DNA of 64,000 nt from Shewanella cutis (GTDB lineage Bacteria > Pseudomonadota > Gammaproteobacteria > Enterobacterales > Shewanellaceae). How positions within the stretch are numbered: position 1 is the stretch's first letter; each line of letters begins with the position of its first letter. The position numbers and the translations under genes were made by a program. The notes under the pieces were generated by a model. That model was not told where the DNA came from, ran no database searches, and saw only the letters and a program-made list of their open reading frames with translations. Location of the stretch: NCBI RefSeq assembly GCF_022410515.1, contig NZ_JACSDI010000013.1:39251-103250 (forward strand), read 5' to 3'. Shown piece after piece: positions 46,173-55,537 of the stretch.

Positions 46173-48896
46173 ATGTTCAACAAGACAGTAAATCCACTCA
46201 CGTGCAAGGGATTGATGGCTAAACAGGGCCATCCCCCACAACAAAATCACAAGACTCATCGTAGAGCACATTGGCTGATGCCAACGGGAGTAGCCCTATT
46301 GATGGCTTTTAATCTAACCGGTTGTTTTTCAGACGATGATCCCGCACCGGTTGTCACGCCACCCGTAGTACAACCACCAGAACCAGGCCCCACCTTCCCC
46401 GAAGGCGCTATAAAAATCCCAGCGGGCGATAACCTCACTACTCGCATTCAAGAAGCCTTAATTAATGCGCAAAGTGGCGCCGTGATAGTGCTCCCTAAAG
46501 GGACCTTTAATATTGACTCGACCTTGCTGTTTGATGGTGACGTGGATGGGGATGGCAGCTATGCCAAAAACGTTACTATCATGGGTTATGGGATGAAGGA
46601 TACTGTGCTTAATTTCTCTCAAGCTAACTCGGGAGATGGAATTTTCGTTCAAAACGCACTCAACATTACCATTCAAGATCTGTCGGTCAATGAGGCGAAA
46701 AACAACGGTATCAAGCTTAAAAATACTAACGGCATTATCCTGCGCCGCGTTGGCGCAGTATGGGAAGGCGAACTCGATAAAGATAATGGCGCATACGGTC
46801 TGTACCCCGTTGAATGTGAAAACATTCTAATTGAAGACAGTTATGTGCGCGGCAGTGCCGATGCGGGGATTTATGTCGGCCAATCCCAGTATATTGTCGT
46901 ACGTCGCAATATCGCCAAAGAAAACGTGGCAGGGATTGAAATCGAAAACTCTAAATATGCCGACGTTTATAACAACGAAGCGATGGGCAATACCGGTGGG
47001 ATTTTAGTGTTCGACTTACCCATCAACAACCATAGATACGGCTCTAGTGTGCGGATTTTCAACAATAAAGTGTATGATAACAACACACCCAACTTCGCCA
47101 ATGCTTCGGCTAACCCCGCGGGCGTGCATATCGTACCGCCAGGCACTGGAGTTATTATTTTATCCACCGCAGATGTGGAAATCTTCAATAACGAAATTAC
47201 CCGCCACGACACCCTAGGTGTAACAATCAGCAGCTTCTTTATTGCTGAACCTGATATGACCTCCTTTGTGGGCAACTACGGTCAACCAGGCCAAGCGATT
47301 GACGATGGTTGGAGACCGGTACCGCGTAATATTTATTTACACGACAACAAAATTACCGACTATGGCACTAAGCCAAAAGGTTATTTAATTCAAGATATTA
47401 TTCGTGCCTATGTGATAAGCCATGGCACCTTGCCCGGCGTACTCTATGACGGTTTAGGGGAAATGCTCGCCAATAATGGCACAGCCGCGTACCTCGGCTT
47501 AAAAGAAACGCCCTTTGCCACTGATGGTAGCGATAACGTCTGCGCCAGTGATAACGGTGATGTGTCCTACGGCAGACTCTATGCCAACAGCAACACCGAC
47601 ATCAGCATCGCCGATGTGCAATATGAAAAGACCCAAAATGCCCTGCTGAAATGTACTCAAGTCAGTCTGCCAGTGCATACCGTCACCTTTGCTGGCCAAG
47701 TATTTGGCTGTGGTGTTGACGATAATACCGCAGGTTGTGATGGTGGTGTTTTGGTCGGCGGTGGCGGCACAATCGGTGAGGGTGAAGGCGGTTTAATCGG
47801 CGATGGCGATCAAAGTCTGTGCAAAGCCACTGGCTCAAATGTCAGTTGGGATGCACTACTGAAAGCAAACTGCCCGAAACTATCGGATTACAATCTGTTT
47901 AGCGATGCTAAAAATCCAACCGCTGGAGCTAATTCGGGTGGTGTCCCTTATGATCTCAACACGCCGTTATTTACCGACTACGCCAGTAAATATCGCTTTG
48001 TGTATTTGCCTTCTGGACAAAAAGCCAGTTACTCAGAAAATGAGACTTTTGACTTCCCTGTGGGAAGCGTCATTGTAAAAACCTTTGCCCTACCCAGTGA
48101 CACCAGTAAGCGCGGTATTAGCAACGAAAGTTTGATAGAAACGCGTTTGCTGATCCATCGTCCAACGGGATGGAGTGCCCTCCCCTATGTTTGGAATGCC
48201 GATAGAACCGATGCTACCTTGGCAAAAGCTGGAGCCATTAGCAGCCAAACACTGACACATAAGGGGCAAAATCTCACCTTCAACTACGTGGTTCCCAACA
48301 TGAACCAATGTAAACAGTGTCACCAGTTTAAAGCCGATGACAAAAGCAATGCCGTGTTCGTACCAATTGGTCCCAAAGCACGCCACTTGAACCGCAATTA
48401 CAGCTACCAAGATGGCACGATGAACCAACTGCTAAAATGGGAAAATCTTGGTATTTTGCAAGGATTACCAAACCTTAGCCAAGTGTCGCAAGTACCCGCC
48501 TATCAGGATGGGGATGAAACGACCGTCGCGAGTTTAAGTGACTCAGCCTTAATGCAAACAGCAAAGGGTTACTTAGATATCAACTGTGCCCACTGCCATA
48601 GACCCGAGGGCAATGCCTCTAATACCGGCTTAAAACTCGAATACTGGCGTGGTTATAACGATGATGCGGGTTTCTCCCACGGCACTTGTAAATCGCCTGT
48701 TGCCTACGGTGGTGGAAACCTCGGTTTTGATGTGGTCCCCGGCAATGCCGCTAAGTCCATCATGCACTTTAGAATGCAAAGCACATCCCCAGGCGATCGT
48801 ATGCCTGAGATTGGCCGTAGCTTAGCCCATGATGAAGGTGTAGCACTGATCAGCGAATGGATTAAACGTCTACCCGCGGCAAGCTGCTCACAATAG
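46173..48896 (+). CDS. Fused beta-helix / diheme cytochrome lipoprotein
   Basis: A 907-residue lipoprotein (lipobox 'FNLTGC', Cys at residue 51 after an unusual 34-residue pre-sequence). Residues about 75-510 form a right-handed parallel beta-helix of asparagine-rich turns ('NALNITIQDLSVNEAKNNGI', 'DAGIYVGQSQYIVVRRNIAK', 'GIEIENSKYADVYNNEAMG') as in TIGR03805. After a glycine-rich linker (about 525-550) comes a TIGR03806 / 'SO2930 family' domain with two c-type heme sites, C-x2-CH in 'NQCKQCHQF' and 'INCAHCHRPEG', and the closing 'GDRMPEIGRSLAHDEGVALI'. The two halves are separate genes in many bacteria. Placed in the outer or periplasmic membrane. The function is unknown: a carbohydrate-like binding module joined to an electron carrier. 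Confidence 0.9.
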   Translation: MFNKTVNPLTCKGLMAKQGHPPQQNHKTHRRAHWLMPTGVALLMAFNLTGCFSDDDPAPVVTPPVVQPPEPGPTFPEGAIKIPAGDNLTTRIQEALINAQSGAVIVLPKGTFNIDSTLLFDGDVDGDGSYAKNVTIMGYGMKDTVLNFSQANSGDGIFVQNALNITIQDLSVNEAKNNGIKLKNTNGIILRRVGAVWEGELDKDNGAYGLYPVECENILIEDSYVRGSADAGIYVGQSQYIVVRRNIAKENVAGIEIENSKYADVYNNEAMGNTGGILVFDLPINNHRYGSSVRIFNNKVYDNNTPNFANASANPAGVHIVPPGTGVIILSTADVEIFNNEITRHDTLGVTISSFFIAEPDMTSFVGNYGQPGQAIDDGWRPVPRNIYLHDNKITDYGTKPKGYLIQDIIRAYVISHGTLPGVLYDGLGEMLANNGTAAYLGLKETPFATDGSDNVCASDNGDVSYGRLYANSNTDISIADVQYEKTQNALLKCTQVSLPVHTVTFAGQVFGCGVDDNTAGCDGGVLVGGGGTIGEGEGGLIGDGDQSLCKATGSNVSWDALLKANCPKLSDYNLFSDAKNPTAGANSGGVPYDLNTPLFTDYASKYRFVYLPSGQKASYSENETFDFPVGSVIVKTFALPSDTSKRGISNESLIETRLLIHRPTGWSALPYVWNADRTDATLAKAGAISSQTLTHKGQNLTFNYVVPNMNQCKQCHQFKADDKSNAVFVPIGPKARHLNRNYSYQDGTMNQLLKWENLGILQGLPNLSQVSQVPAYQDGDETTVASLSDSALMQTAKGYLDINCAHCHRPEGNASNTGLKLEYWRGYNDDAGFSHGTCKSPVAYGGGNLGFDVVPGNAAKSIMHFRMQSTSPGDRMPEIGRSLAHDEGVALISEWIKRLPAASCSQ

Positions 48897-48953
48897 TGGT
48901 TTATCGAGTCACTCGACGTAAAAACTCGTTTAAATAAATAGCAACTAAAAACA

Positions 48954-48978
48954 GAGAAGGCCGACACAAGGCCTTCTC
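48954..48978 (+). terminator. Hairpin between the two cytochrome genes
   Basis: GAGAAGGCC-GACACAA-GGCCTTCTC forms a nine-base stem 57 bases past the first stop. No T run follows, so read-through to the second gene is likely. Confidence 0.6.
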
Positions 48979-49013
48979 ATGCTTCATTCAATTAACTAAC
49001 GAGCGGATAACTC

Positions 49014-50195
49014 ATGAAAAACGGCCAAACTCTTTCGTTTATATTGCTGCTAACGACGCTGCTCACGGCCTGCGGCGGTAGTGACAGCCAAAGCAGTGAT
49101 AATAACCAAACACCGCCGCCCACAACACCAACAGATCCAACCCCACCAGCCAGCCTTTGTGTTAACACATCTGGACAAGTCAATTGGCAGGCATTAATGG
49201 CGGAAGACTGCCCACAGTTAAGCCAGTACGGACTATTTGTTGATCCAGCTAACCCAACCTCACAACCTCAAACACCGGGCTTTAGTTATCAGTTAGCCAC
49301 CCAGCTATTTTCTAACTACGCCAATAAATACCGTTTTATCTACTTGCCCGCAGGTACCAGCATGCAATATCAAGCCCAAGAGGCATTTGAAATTCCGACC
49401 GGGACAGTGCTAGTAAAAACTTTTGCCCTACCACAGGATACCGCGATCACAGGCATAGCCAACGAAACACTCATCGAAACTCGGTTATTGATAAAACGTG
49501 CTCAGGGCTGGACAAGTCTGGTTTACCAATGGCAGCAAGGTCAGGCAAAACTAATCACTGCTGGCGCAACTGTGTCCCATAGCCTTATCAACCAAGGCCA
49601 AAGCCAACACTTTGATTACAACATTCCTAGCCGCGCCGAGTGCAAAGTTTGCCATCAGATAAACCAAGATAACACCAGCCAAATCATTCCGATTGGCCTT
49701 AAAGCTCATCTATTAAACCACGAGATAAACCACCAAGGCCAAACCGTTAACCAACTGAGCCTTTGGGCAGAACAGGGCAAACTTTCACAATTGCCTGATA
49801 TAAAGCTAGTGGCAAAAACCTATGCTATCGACAACAGCCAAGCCGATTTAACCGCCCGCGCTAAGGGCTATTTAGACGTTAATTGCGCCCACTGCCATAG
49901 CGCCAAAGGCTTTGCCAGTATCTCAGGTTTGCGGCTCGGTTTTTATATTGATCACACCAGTTATCAATATGGGATCTGCAAGCAGCCTCCAGGATGGGAT
50001 GGCGGCCCCAAGGGACTCGATTACGATATTGTCCCCGGCAATGCAGAGCACTCTATTTTACTCTATCGCCAAACGCTCTCTGAGCCTAAAGACCGAATGC
50101 CACCCATTGGTCGTAATCTTGAACATCAAGAAGGTGTTGAATTAATCAGGCAATGGATAGATTCGCTCGCCCCAAGCTTAGGAACTTGTGTTTAA
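49014..50195 (+). CDS. Stand-alone SO2930-family diheme cytochrome lipoprotein
   Basis: A 393-residue lipoprotein (MKNGQTLSFILLLTTLLTAC, Cys at residue 20) with a short proline/threonine linker. The rest is one TIGR03806 domain, clearly a paralogue of the C-terminal half of the preceding gene: both share 'PQLSQYGLF'/'KLSDYNLF', 'LATQLFSNYANKYRFIYLP', 'GTVLVKTFALP', 'ANETLIETRLLI', heme site 1 (ECKVCH), heme site 2 (VNCAHCHS) and 'DRMPPIGRNLEHQEGVELI'. It lacks the beta-helix. It is probably co-transcribed with the fused gene, 117 bases upstream. Confidence 0.9.
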   Translation: MKNGQTLSFILLLTTLLTACGGSDSQSSDNNQTPPPTTPTDPTPPASLCVNTSGQVNWQALMAEDCPQLSQYGLFVDPANPTSQPQTPGFSYQLATQLFSNYANKYRFIYLPAGTSMQYQAQEAFEIPTGTVLVKTFALPQDTAITGIANETLIETRLLIKRAQGWTSLVYQWQQGQAKLITAGATVSHSLINQGQSQHFDYNIPSRAECKVCHQINQDNTSQIIPIGLKAHLLNHEINHQGQTVNQLSLWAEQGKLSQLPDIKLVAKTYAIDNSQADLTARAKGYLDVNCAHCHSAKGFASISGLRLGFYIDHTSYQYGICKQPPGWDGGPKGLDYDIVPGNAEHSILLYRQTLSEPKDRMPPIGRNLEHQEGVELIRQWIDSLAPSLGTCV

Positions 50196-50363
50196 GAAAT
50201 GGGTTGTTGATGCTACTAGGGTGTGTGACGTTAGGAGGTTCAATCCTGTTTGTTCTCGCAGCTCGTAGACGTACATGATGGTTGATATGAATGATTCGGA
50301 TCAGATGGCGAACAACGTTTGAAAAAGAAAGCATAAGCAAGGGCTTGATGTGATAAATCAGAT

Positions 50364-50396
50364 AGGCAGTAGAAAGCAAGTCAACTGCCTTTTTTC
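50364..50396 (+). terminator. Terminator of the cytochrome genes
   Basis: AGGCAGT and ACTGCCT enclose a 13-base loop and are followed by five T residues. Confidence 0.7.
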
Positions 50397-50447
50397 ATTA
50401 AAGTACAAAGTGGTTATGGCGAGTTAATGTTTGTTTACGTCTCCCTT

Positions 50448-51467
50448 TTAACCGCTGTTAAGCCGGCTAAAATATCCAGGTGGATGACCAATCCAATGCT
50501 TAAAGGATTGACGAAAATGACTCACATCGCTGTAACCTAGGCTTTCAGCAATCGCTTCAATATCTAGCTCATTGGCTAAAATCAACTCAACCGCCCGTTG
50601 GCAGCGCACCTGATCGACTAAACGCTGATAACTCGATCCCAATTGCGCGAGCCTTCGTCGAAAACTGCGATCGCTCATATGCAGTTGAGCCGCCATATCA
50701 TCTAAATGTGGCACATAGGGAAACTGAGCACGGATCGCCTTCAGCACAGTTTCAATAAAGGAAGTGCTAGAGACAGAAGATGTCATCTCTGCAAATTTAG
50801 GGAAAGAATAGTTTATCCCAAGCACCAGATAATTAAGGGAAATACTCCACTCGTAATATTCACAATTAAATTGTACTTTAGCGCCCGTTGCCACAGATAA
50901 AAAACTGCCGTCCCGTACGGGCTCGGCTAAATTAATTTGAGTCAGACGTATTTCCGCCCCAGTTAACTCCCTCGCCAATCCCAACAACGAACCAATACTG
51001 TGGAGGAACTGAAAACCATATTGTTCTTTATCAATACGACCCGTATTGAGCCAACGAATGCAAACACTGTCATCTTCTAGACGTATCAGAGAATCAGTAA
51101 AGCTGCCAACCAAACTCGGGTGATTAATAACAAACTGTAAGCAGGCTTGCAATGAGGTAAGCTCGGCAAGATGGGGCAATAAGACATCTAAACTATTCAC
51201 CCGGTAACTCAGCCCTAATTTTGTACCAATATCGGGATCGCCACCCTGTAAACGTAAAAACTCCATTGCATATTCCACCTGCCATACATACACAAACTGG
51301 CAATGAGTAAGCTCTGCTCGTCCAATACCTATATGTGCACACACTTGCTCAAGAGCCTTATCACCTAAATGCGAGGCAATAAAATCGAGAATATTACGTA
51401 GCTCGAATGCAGGGTAGGTTTGGTCACCCACCATCAGGTTCGTCTTGTAGTCGACGCGCTGTAACAT
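50448..51467 (-). CDS. AraC-family transcriptional regulator
   Basis: A 339-residue regulator of the type with an N-terminal PF12625-like ligand or arabinose-binding fold (about 20-210) and a C-terminal pair of helix-turn-helix motifs (about 245-335: 'LDDMAAQLHMSDRSFRRRLA' and 'DIEAIAESLGYSDVSHFRQSF' followed by the family ending 'GHPPGYF'). Relatives include OruR and ArgR-type regulators of amine or amino acid use and regulators of outer-membrane lipoproteins. It is convergent with the diheme lipoprotein genes and probably monocistronic. Whether it controls them is inference only. Confidence 0.9.
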   Translation of the reverse strand: MLQRVDYKTNLMVGDQTYPAFELRNILDFIASHLGDKALEQVCAHIGIGRAELTHCQFVYVWQVEYAMEFLRLQGGDPDIGTKLGLSYRVNSLDVLLPHLAELTSLQACLQFVINHPSLVGSFTDSLIRLEDDSVCIRWLNTGRIDKEQYGFQFLHSIGSLLGLARELTGAEIRLTQINLAEPVRDGSFLSVATGAKVQFNCEYYEWSISLNYLVLGINYSFPKFAEMTSSVSSTSFIETVLKAIRAQFPYVPHLDDMAAQLHMSDRSFRRRLAQLGSSYQRLVDQVRCQRAVELILANELDIEAIAESLGYSDVSHFRQSFKHWIGHPPGYFSRLNSG

Positions 51468-51605
51468 AAAAAGTCCTTAGCCCTATTTGTCCAGCCTTTA
51501 AATTCCCTAAGTGATTAGTTGTATAAGATCTCGCTTATTTTTAATAGTCTTAAACCAAACTTAATATTAAAAAAATGTATTATTTTATTTCATACCCAAT
51601 CTAAT

Positions 51606-51636
51606 AAAAAACGCCTGCTCAAAGGCAGGCGTTTTT
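51606..51636 (-). terminator. Terminator of sohB
   Basis: CGCCTGC-TCAAAG-GCAGGCG lies between A and T runs. It is placed at the end of sohB and can work in both directions. Confidence 0.85.
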
Positions 51637-51661
51637 ATGCGGTATTAAGCTATATCATCGC

Positions 51662-52690
51662 CTACACAGGACGATTTTTCTCAACCAATCGATTAAAAAT
51701 AGTATTAACAGAAAGCGAAGCACCATGGGCGATTTTATCGGCTAGCTTCTTGCGCACCTGGTAACGCAGCTTATAAACAGTTCGCTCGCCCGCTAACTGC
51801 ATTAACACATCATCACTGGTTGAAATCGCATCGATAAGGCCCAGTTCTATCGCCTGCTGACCATACCAGTGCTCACCCGTGGCAACCGTTGCTAAATCGA
51901 GCTGAGGACGATATTTACTGACAAAGGCTTTGAATAGCTCATGGGTTTCTTCCAGTTCCTGTTGAAACTTCTGTCTGCCCTCGTCGGTATTTTCACCAAA
52001 CACAGTCAAAGTGCGTTTAAAGTCGCCCGCCGTATGTTGCTCATAATCGATTTCGTGTTTTTTCAGTAAACGGTTGAAGTTAGGTAACTGGGCAACCACA
52101 CCGATAGAACCAACTATCGCAAATGGCGCGGCATACACTTTATTGGCTACACAGGCCATCATATAACCACCGCTGGCGGCAACTTTATCCACGCAAACCG
52201 TTAAAGGAATATCAGCCTGACGTAAACGGTCAAGCTGGCTCGACGCAAGACCATAGCCATGCACCATTCCGCCACCACTTTCAACATTAACGACAACTTC
52301 GTCACCCTTTTCAGCAATGGTTAAAATTGCGCTAATTTCCTCACGCAGTGAGGCAACCTCAGCGGCATCAATACTACCCTTAAAATCAATAACAAATACC
52401 TTTCCTTTGGTATCGTCCTCGTCGGCTTTGTCCTTTGCCTTCTCTTCTGCTTTGAGTTGCTTTTCATAGGTTTTAAACTGCTTTTTCGTCAGCAATTCTT
52501 CCTTCAAGCTATGCTTTAGCTCTTCCAATTCTTCAGAAAAATTGGTGATCCTTAGTTCACCCTTATCCGATTTGTGTTTTACTGTGGACGCCAAGACCAC
52601 AATAATCACTGCAACAATCGCCACAACGATCGTCACAGCTTTCGCTAAAAACATGCCATATTCGTATAGAAATTCCAAAGTACTCTCCAT
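51662..52690 (-). CDS. sohB: SohB membrane protease (S49 family)
   Basis: A 342-residue peptidase of the SppA/SohB group. It has one N-terminal membrane segment (about 12-35), a lysine- and glutamate-rich linker (about 45-95), and the catalytic domain with serine in 'VAASGGYMMAC' (about 173) and lysine in 'HTAGDFKRTLT'. 'GMVHGYGLASSQLDRLR' and 'GTIGVVA'-like 'VGSIGVVAQLPNF' complete the site. Its substrate is unknown; in E. coli it can suppress a degP mutation when overproduced. The ribosome site is weak. It is downstream of the lipase gene but separated from it by a terminator. Confidence 0.93.
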   Translation of the reverse strand: MESTLEFLYEYGMFLAKAVTIVVAIVAVIIVVLASTVKHKSDKGELRITNFSEELEELKHSLKEELLTKKQFKTYEKQLKAEEKAKDKADEDDTKGKVFVIDFKGSIDAAEVASLREEISAILTIAEKGDEVVVNVESGGGMVHGYGLASSQLDRLRQADIPLTVCVDKVAASGGYMMACVANKVYAAPFAIVGSIGVVAQLPNFNRLLKKHEIDYEQHTAGDFKRTLTVFGENTDEGRQKFQQELEETHELFKAFVSKYRPQLDLATVATGEHWYGQQAIELGLIDAISTSDDVLMQLAGERTVYKLRYQVRKKLADKIAHGASLSVNTIFNRLVEKNRPV

Positions 52691-52746
52691 TGGGGCCTAA
52701 GCTTATCCGGTTAATTGCGCGCTATTCTAACAGCCTAAAGCGCCAT

Positions 52747-52774
52747 AAAAAAACCCAGCACAGGCTGGGTTTTT
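52747..52774 (-). terminator. Terminator of the lipase gene
   Basis: AAAAACCCAGC and GCTGGGTTTTT form an eleven-base stem with a four-base loop just after the stop codon. Confidence 0.88.
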
Positions 52775-52790
52775 AGGATTTAGCGCAGGA

Positions 52791-55277
52791 TTAGTTCGGA
52801 CAAGTTGCTATCACGCTTGGATCTGTGACGAAAATAGTCGCTTCACCTTTACCCGCAGTCGATGCATAGGTCGCTACTTGGGTTTGCATTTCAACAGTCG
52901 CGGCGCCTGCCATACCATCTGTAGAGTCTTTCTCGCTTGGGTCAACAATCGAGCTGTGGTGACCCTTAGCAAAACGCACCGCACCAGAGCCTTTAGTCGT
53001 AGCATCGACACAAGGTAAGCCCAATGCAGAGATCAGCGGCTCAGTGCCCGATAGAGGGAAGTTATCCACCCGATTCGGTAGCACTTGGTCTGGCAGGTTA
53101 CCGTTACCATCACCTGCCACTTCAATTAAATGCACTGGTAATTTGGTCGCTTTTAACATCGCGGCATGGTTAATTGGGTCAGCCGAGTCCACCGCGGTTT
53201 GCACCGCAAAGGCAAAGGAAGGAATAAACTGCGCGTACACCGCTTGTACTAATGCCGCATATTCTGGGCTGCCAGGGGCGTATCCCGCGGTATTGGCTTT
53301 ATCCACTAATGCTTGGAACGTTGATGAGGCAGTAACATTGCTGAACAGCACTGGCCCAAAAGTGGCTGAACCCGCGAAAGACCCTGCTAAACCACCCGCA
53401 GGGGCTACCAAAGAGGCCGCATTAATCGCATATGGATTAGGTAACGCTTCGCCCGTACTTGGATTTTTCATACCTGTGCTCGCGTAAGTCGCAAAGTCAG
53501 TTCCCACAATGCCACCTAAGCTTAAGCCCTGCGCGCTAATCTTAGTTACATCAAAAATTTGTGGTTTACTAGCCTGTGCAAGCCCCTGTGCTAATCCGGT
53601 TAGGGCTAAACGTACGCCAAGGTGGTCCATCGTGGCTTGACGGAAGTTATCGCGCACCGACAGCGTACTTGAAATATTCACAAAGACTAACGGATTACCA
53701 TTTTTAAAGGCATCGGGTGTACCAATAACCTCGCCGAAGGAAGGATCGGTTGCCGAAACCTCATAAATACCATCACCATTGGCATCAAATGAACGTGCAC
53801 CATGTAAAGGCATATCGATAGCCACTGTAGCAACACCCATAGCGGCATAGGACCCCGCATAGGCTAAAGACATTTCCTTACCGCCACCTAATCCATGCAG
53901 TGCAATCGTCGTTGGCCAGCCTGAAGTCGGAGGCGTAAAGGATAAACCTTGCTGTTGATAAAAGGCCGCAAGTTTAGTGGCATTAGGCATAGAAATCAGC
54001 ACAGAGACCGTTTCATAGCCTTTAATCGCTGGAATAGGATTGAACTTAGTCAGATGTTTGGTTTTATCAACCGCGGTGCCATCGTCTAGCAACCAAGTTT
54101 TACCCGCCATTAGCGACGGATTAGCTAACGCATCAGCTGGGTTAGCAATACCATTGGCAACAGCTTGCATACCAAAATTGGTTTGACTCAAGGTACCCGC
54201 TTGCAGTGCTAATAACACTGACACAGGGCTATCGCCTTGGGCCTTCCAGCGACCATTGATTAATGGTTTACCTTCAGCAGATAAACAACTCACTGAAGAA
54301 CACTCGCCGTAAATCGGCAGTTTAATCTTCGCGGTATAAACGTCAGCTAAACTTGAAACCACATAGACGGGATCACTTGGATTAGGTGTTAACTGTAACA
54401 TTTGTGCCACAGTTAACCCAGTAGAAGTCGGCATTTGCGCAAAACTCGGCGCATAGGGTGCGCCCTGCGCCATCAACAGCTTTGTGGTTTCATAGACGTT
54501 TGCTACCGATTGAGTGGTAAACAAGCCTGAATAGGTAATGGTTGATGTATCGACATTATGTGCCGCAGCGATACCCTTTTCATAACTGTTGATCAAGGTT
54601 TGCAACATCAGCTGATCTGGCGTTTCTAGGGGTAACGTATTGATATCCATCTTCAACGTACCATAGGTTGTCGAAGAGGCAATGCCGCGTCCCTCAGAGT
54701 CTTGGATCAAATTGGTTGTCGCATAAATATAAGATTGGCCAGCCTTAAGGGGTTTTAGGGGAAGAATAACGACTTTTGAACCCGATGCAGTTGACACAAA
54801 ATCGACACCAAACTTAAGCTCTGCGCCGACCTTACAAGCCGATACTGACGGTTTGGCTTTACACTCAGGATCAGAGGACAAGGCGCCCCCCACGGTAGCC
54901 TCAAACATTCTCACCGCACCTGGTTGTGCTACAGATGCTGCAAGCAAGCTAAGTTGGGTACCATCGTGATTTTTTGCTAAATCGATATCGATTGAAATAG
55001 GTGATGTCGTTGACCAACCATCTAATGCACCCAATGCAATTTGCGGATCGATATAATTGCCTGAGCTTTCACCAGGAATAGACAAAGTACCATCCTTAGT
55101 GCCACTAAACAGTAGATCATTAGGTAAAGGCACTTTAGACGTCGCTGGGTCGAACACCATACGGGATTCAGGGATGAGCGGCTCTGTCTTATCCTTGAGT
55201 TCGTTATAACTGTCCTCGCCACATCCTGTGAGGCCCAGTGCTGATGCAATCGCAACACACAAAATGAGTCTTTTCAT
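52791..55277 (-). CDS. VolA/Pla-1 type lipoprotein lipase
   Basis: An 828-residue lipoprotein (MKRLILCVAIASALGLTGC, Cys at residue 19). The N-terminal part carries 'MVFDPATSKVPLPNDLLFSG', the signature of the bacterial lipase/virulence-factor N-terminal domain (PF12262-like). An alpha/beta hydrolase domain follows at about 440-620, with 'ALHGLGGGK', 'AIDMPLHGARSFDANGDGI' and the nucleophile elbow 'SAQGLSLGGIVGTDF' (G-L-S-L-G). VolA in Vibrio is a surface lysophosphatidylcholine lipase, and a lipid-acquisition role here is a family-based inference. It is divergent from yciK with 260 bases of free DNA between. Confidence 0.88.
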   Translation of the reverse strand: MKRLILCVAIASALGLTGCGEDSYNELKDKTEPLIPESRMVFDPATSKVPLPNDLLFSGTKDGTLSIPGESSGNYIDPQIALGALDGWSTTSPISIDIDLAKNHDGTQLSLLAASVAQPGAVRMFEATVGGALSSDPECKAKPSVSACKVGAELKFGVDFVSTASGSKVVILPLKPLKAGQSYIYATTNLIQDSEGRGIASSTTYGTLKMDINTLPLETPDQLMLQTLINSYEKGIAAAHNVDTSTITYSGLFTTQSVANVYETTKLLMAQGAPYAPSFAQMPTSTGLTVAQMLQLTPNPSDPVYVVSSLADVYTAKIKLPIYGECSSVSCLSAEGKPLINGRWKAQGDSPVSVLLALQAGTLSQTNFGMQAVANGIANPADALANPSLMAGKTWLLDDGTAVDKTKHLTKFNPIPAIKGYETVSVLISMPNATKLAAFYQQQGLSFTPPTSGWPTTIALHGLGGGKEMSLAYAGSYAAMGVATVAIDMPLHGARSFDANGDGIYEVSATDPSFGEVIGTPDAFKNGNPLVFVNISSTLSVRDNFRQATMDHLGVRLALTGLAQGLAQASKPQIFDVTKISAQGLSLGGIVGTDFATYASTGMKNPSTGEALPNPYAINAASLVAPAGGLAGSFAGSATFGPVLFSNVTASSTFQALVDKANTAGYAPGSPEYAALVQAVYAQFIPSFAFAVQTAVDSADPINHAAMLKATKLPVHLIEVAGDGNGNLPDQVLPNRVDNFPLSGTEPLISALGLPCVDATTKGSGAVRFAKGHHSSIVDPSEKDSTDGMAGAATVEMQTQVATYASTAGKGEATIFVTDPSVIATCPN

Positions 55278-55537
55278 TTTTTTTCCCCAAATCTTGTTGT
55301 AATAGTTTTGTTTTCCCCAAGAAATTAGTCACAATAGTGCAAAGCTATGACTAATAGGGCTTATGTTAGCCCCTAACTCATTTCAAGTTAACGTAAAAAT
55401 ATTGAGTTAGCCACAAGTTTGTCACAAACATTTTTGCTATCCATAACAAAGTTTCATTCATTTGTTTGAAACATGCGTTTAGCAGTTCGGCGACTCTAGA
55501 AGTGGCGGGCATTTTCGCCAAGAGGAATAAAAGGCTC

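Noticed and set aside
50231..50258. A GGTTCAATCC word that resembles a tRNA T-arm.
   Set aside because: The flanking bases do not pair to form the T stem or acceptor stem, and no D or anticodon arm is found; it is a small hairpin only.
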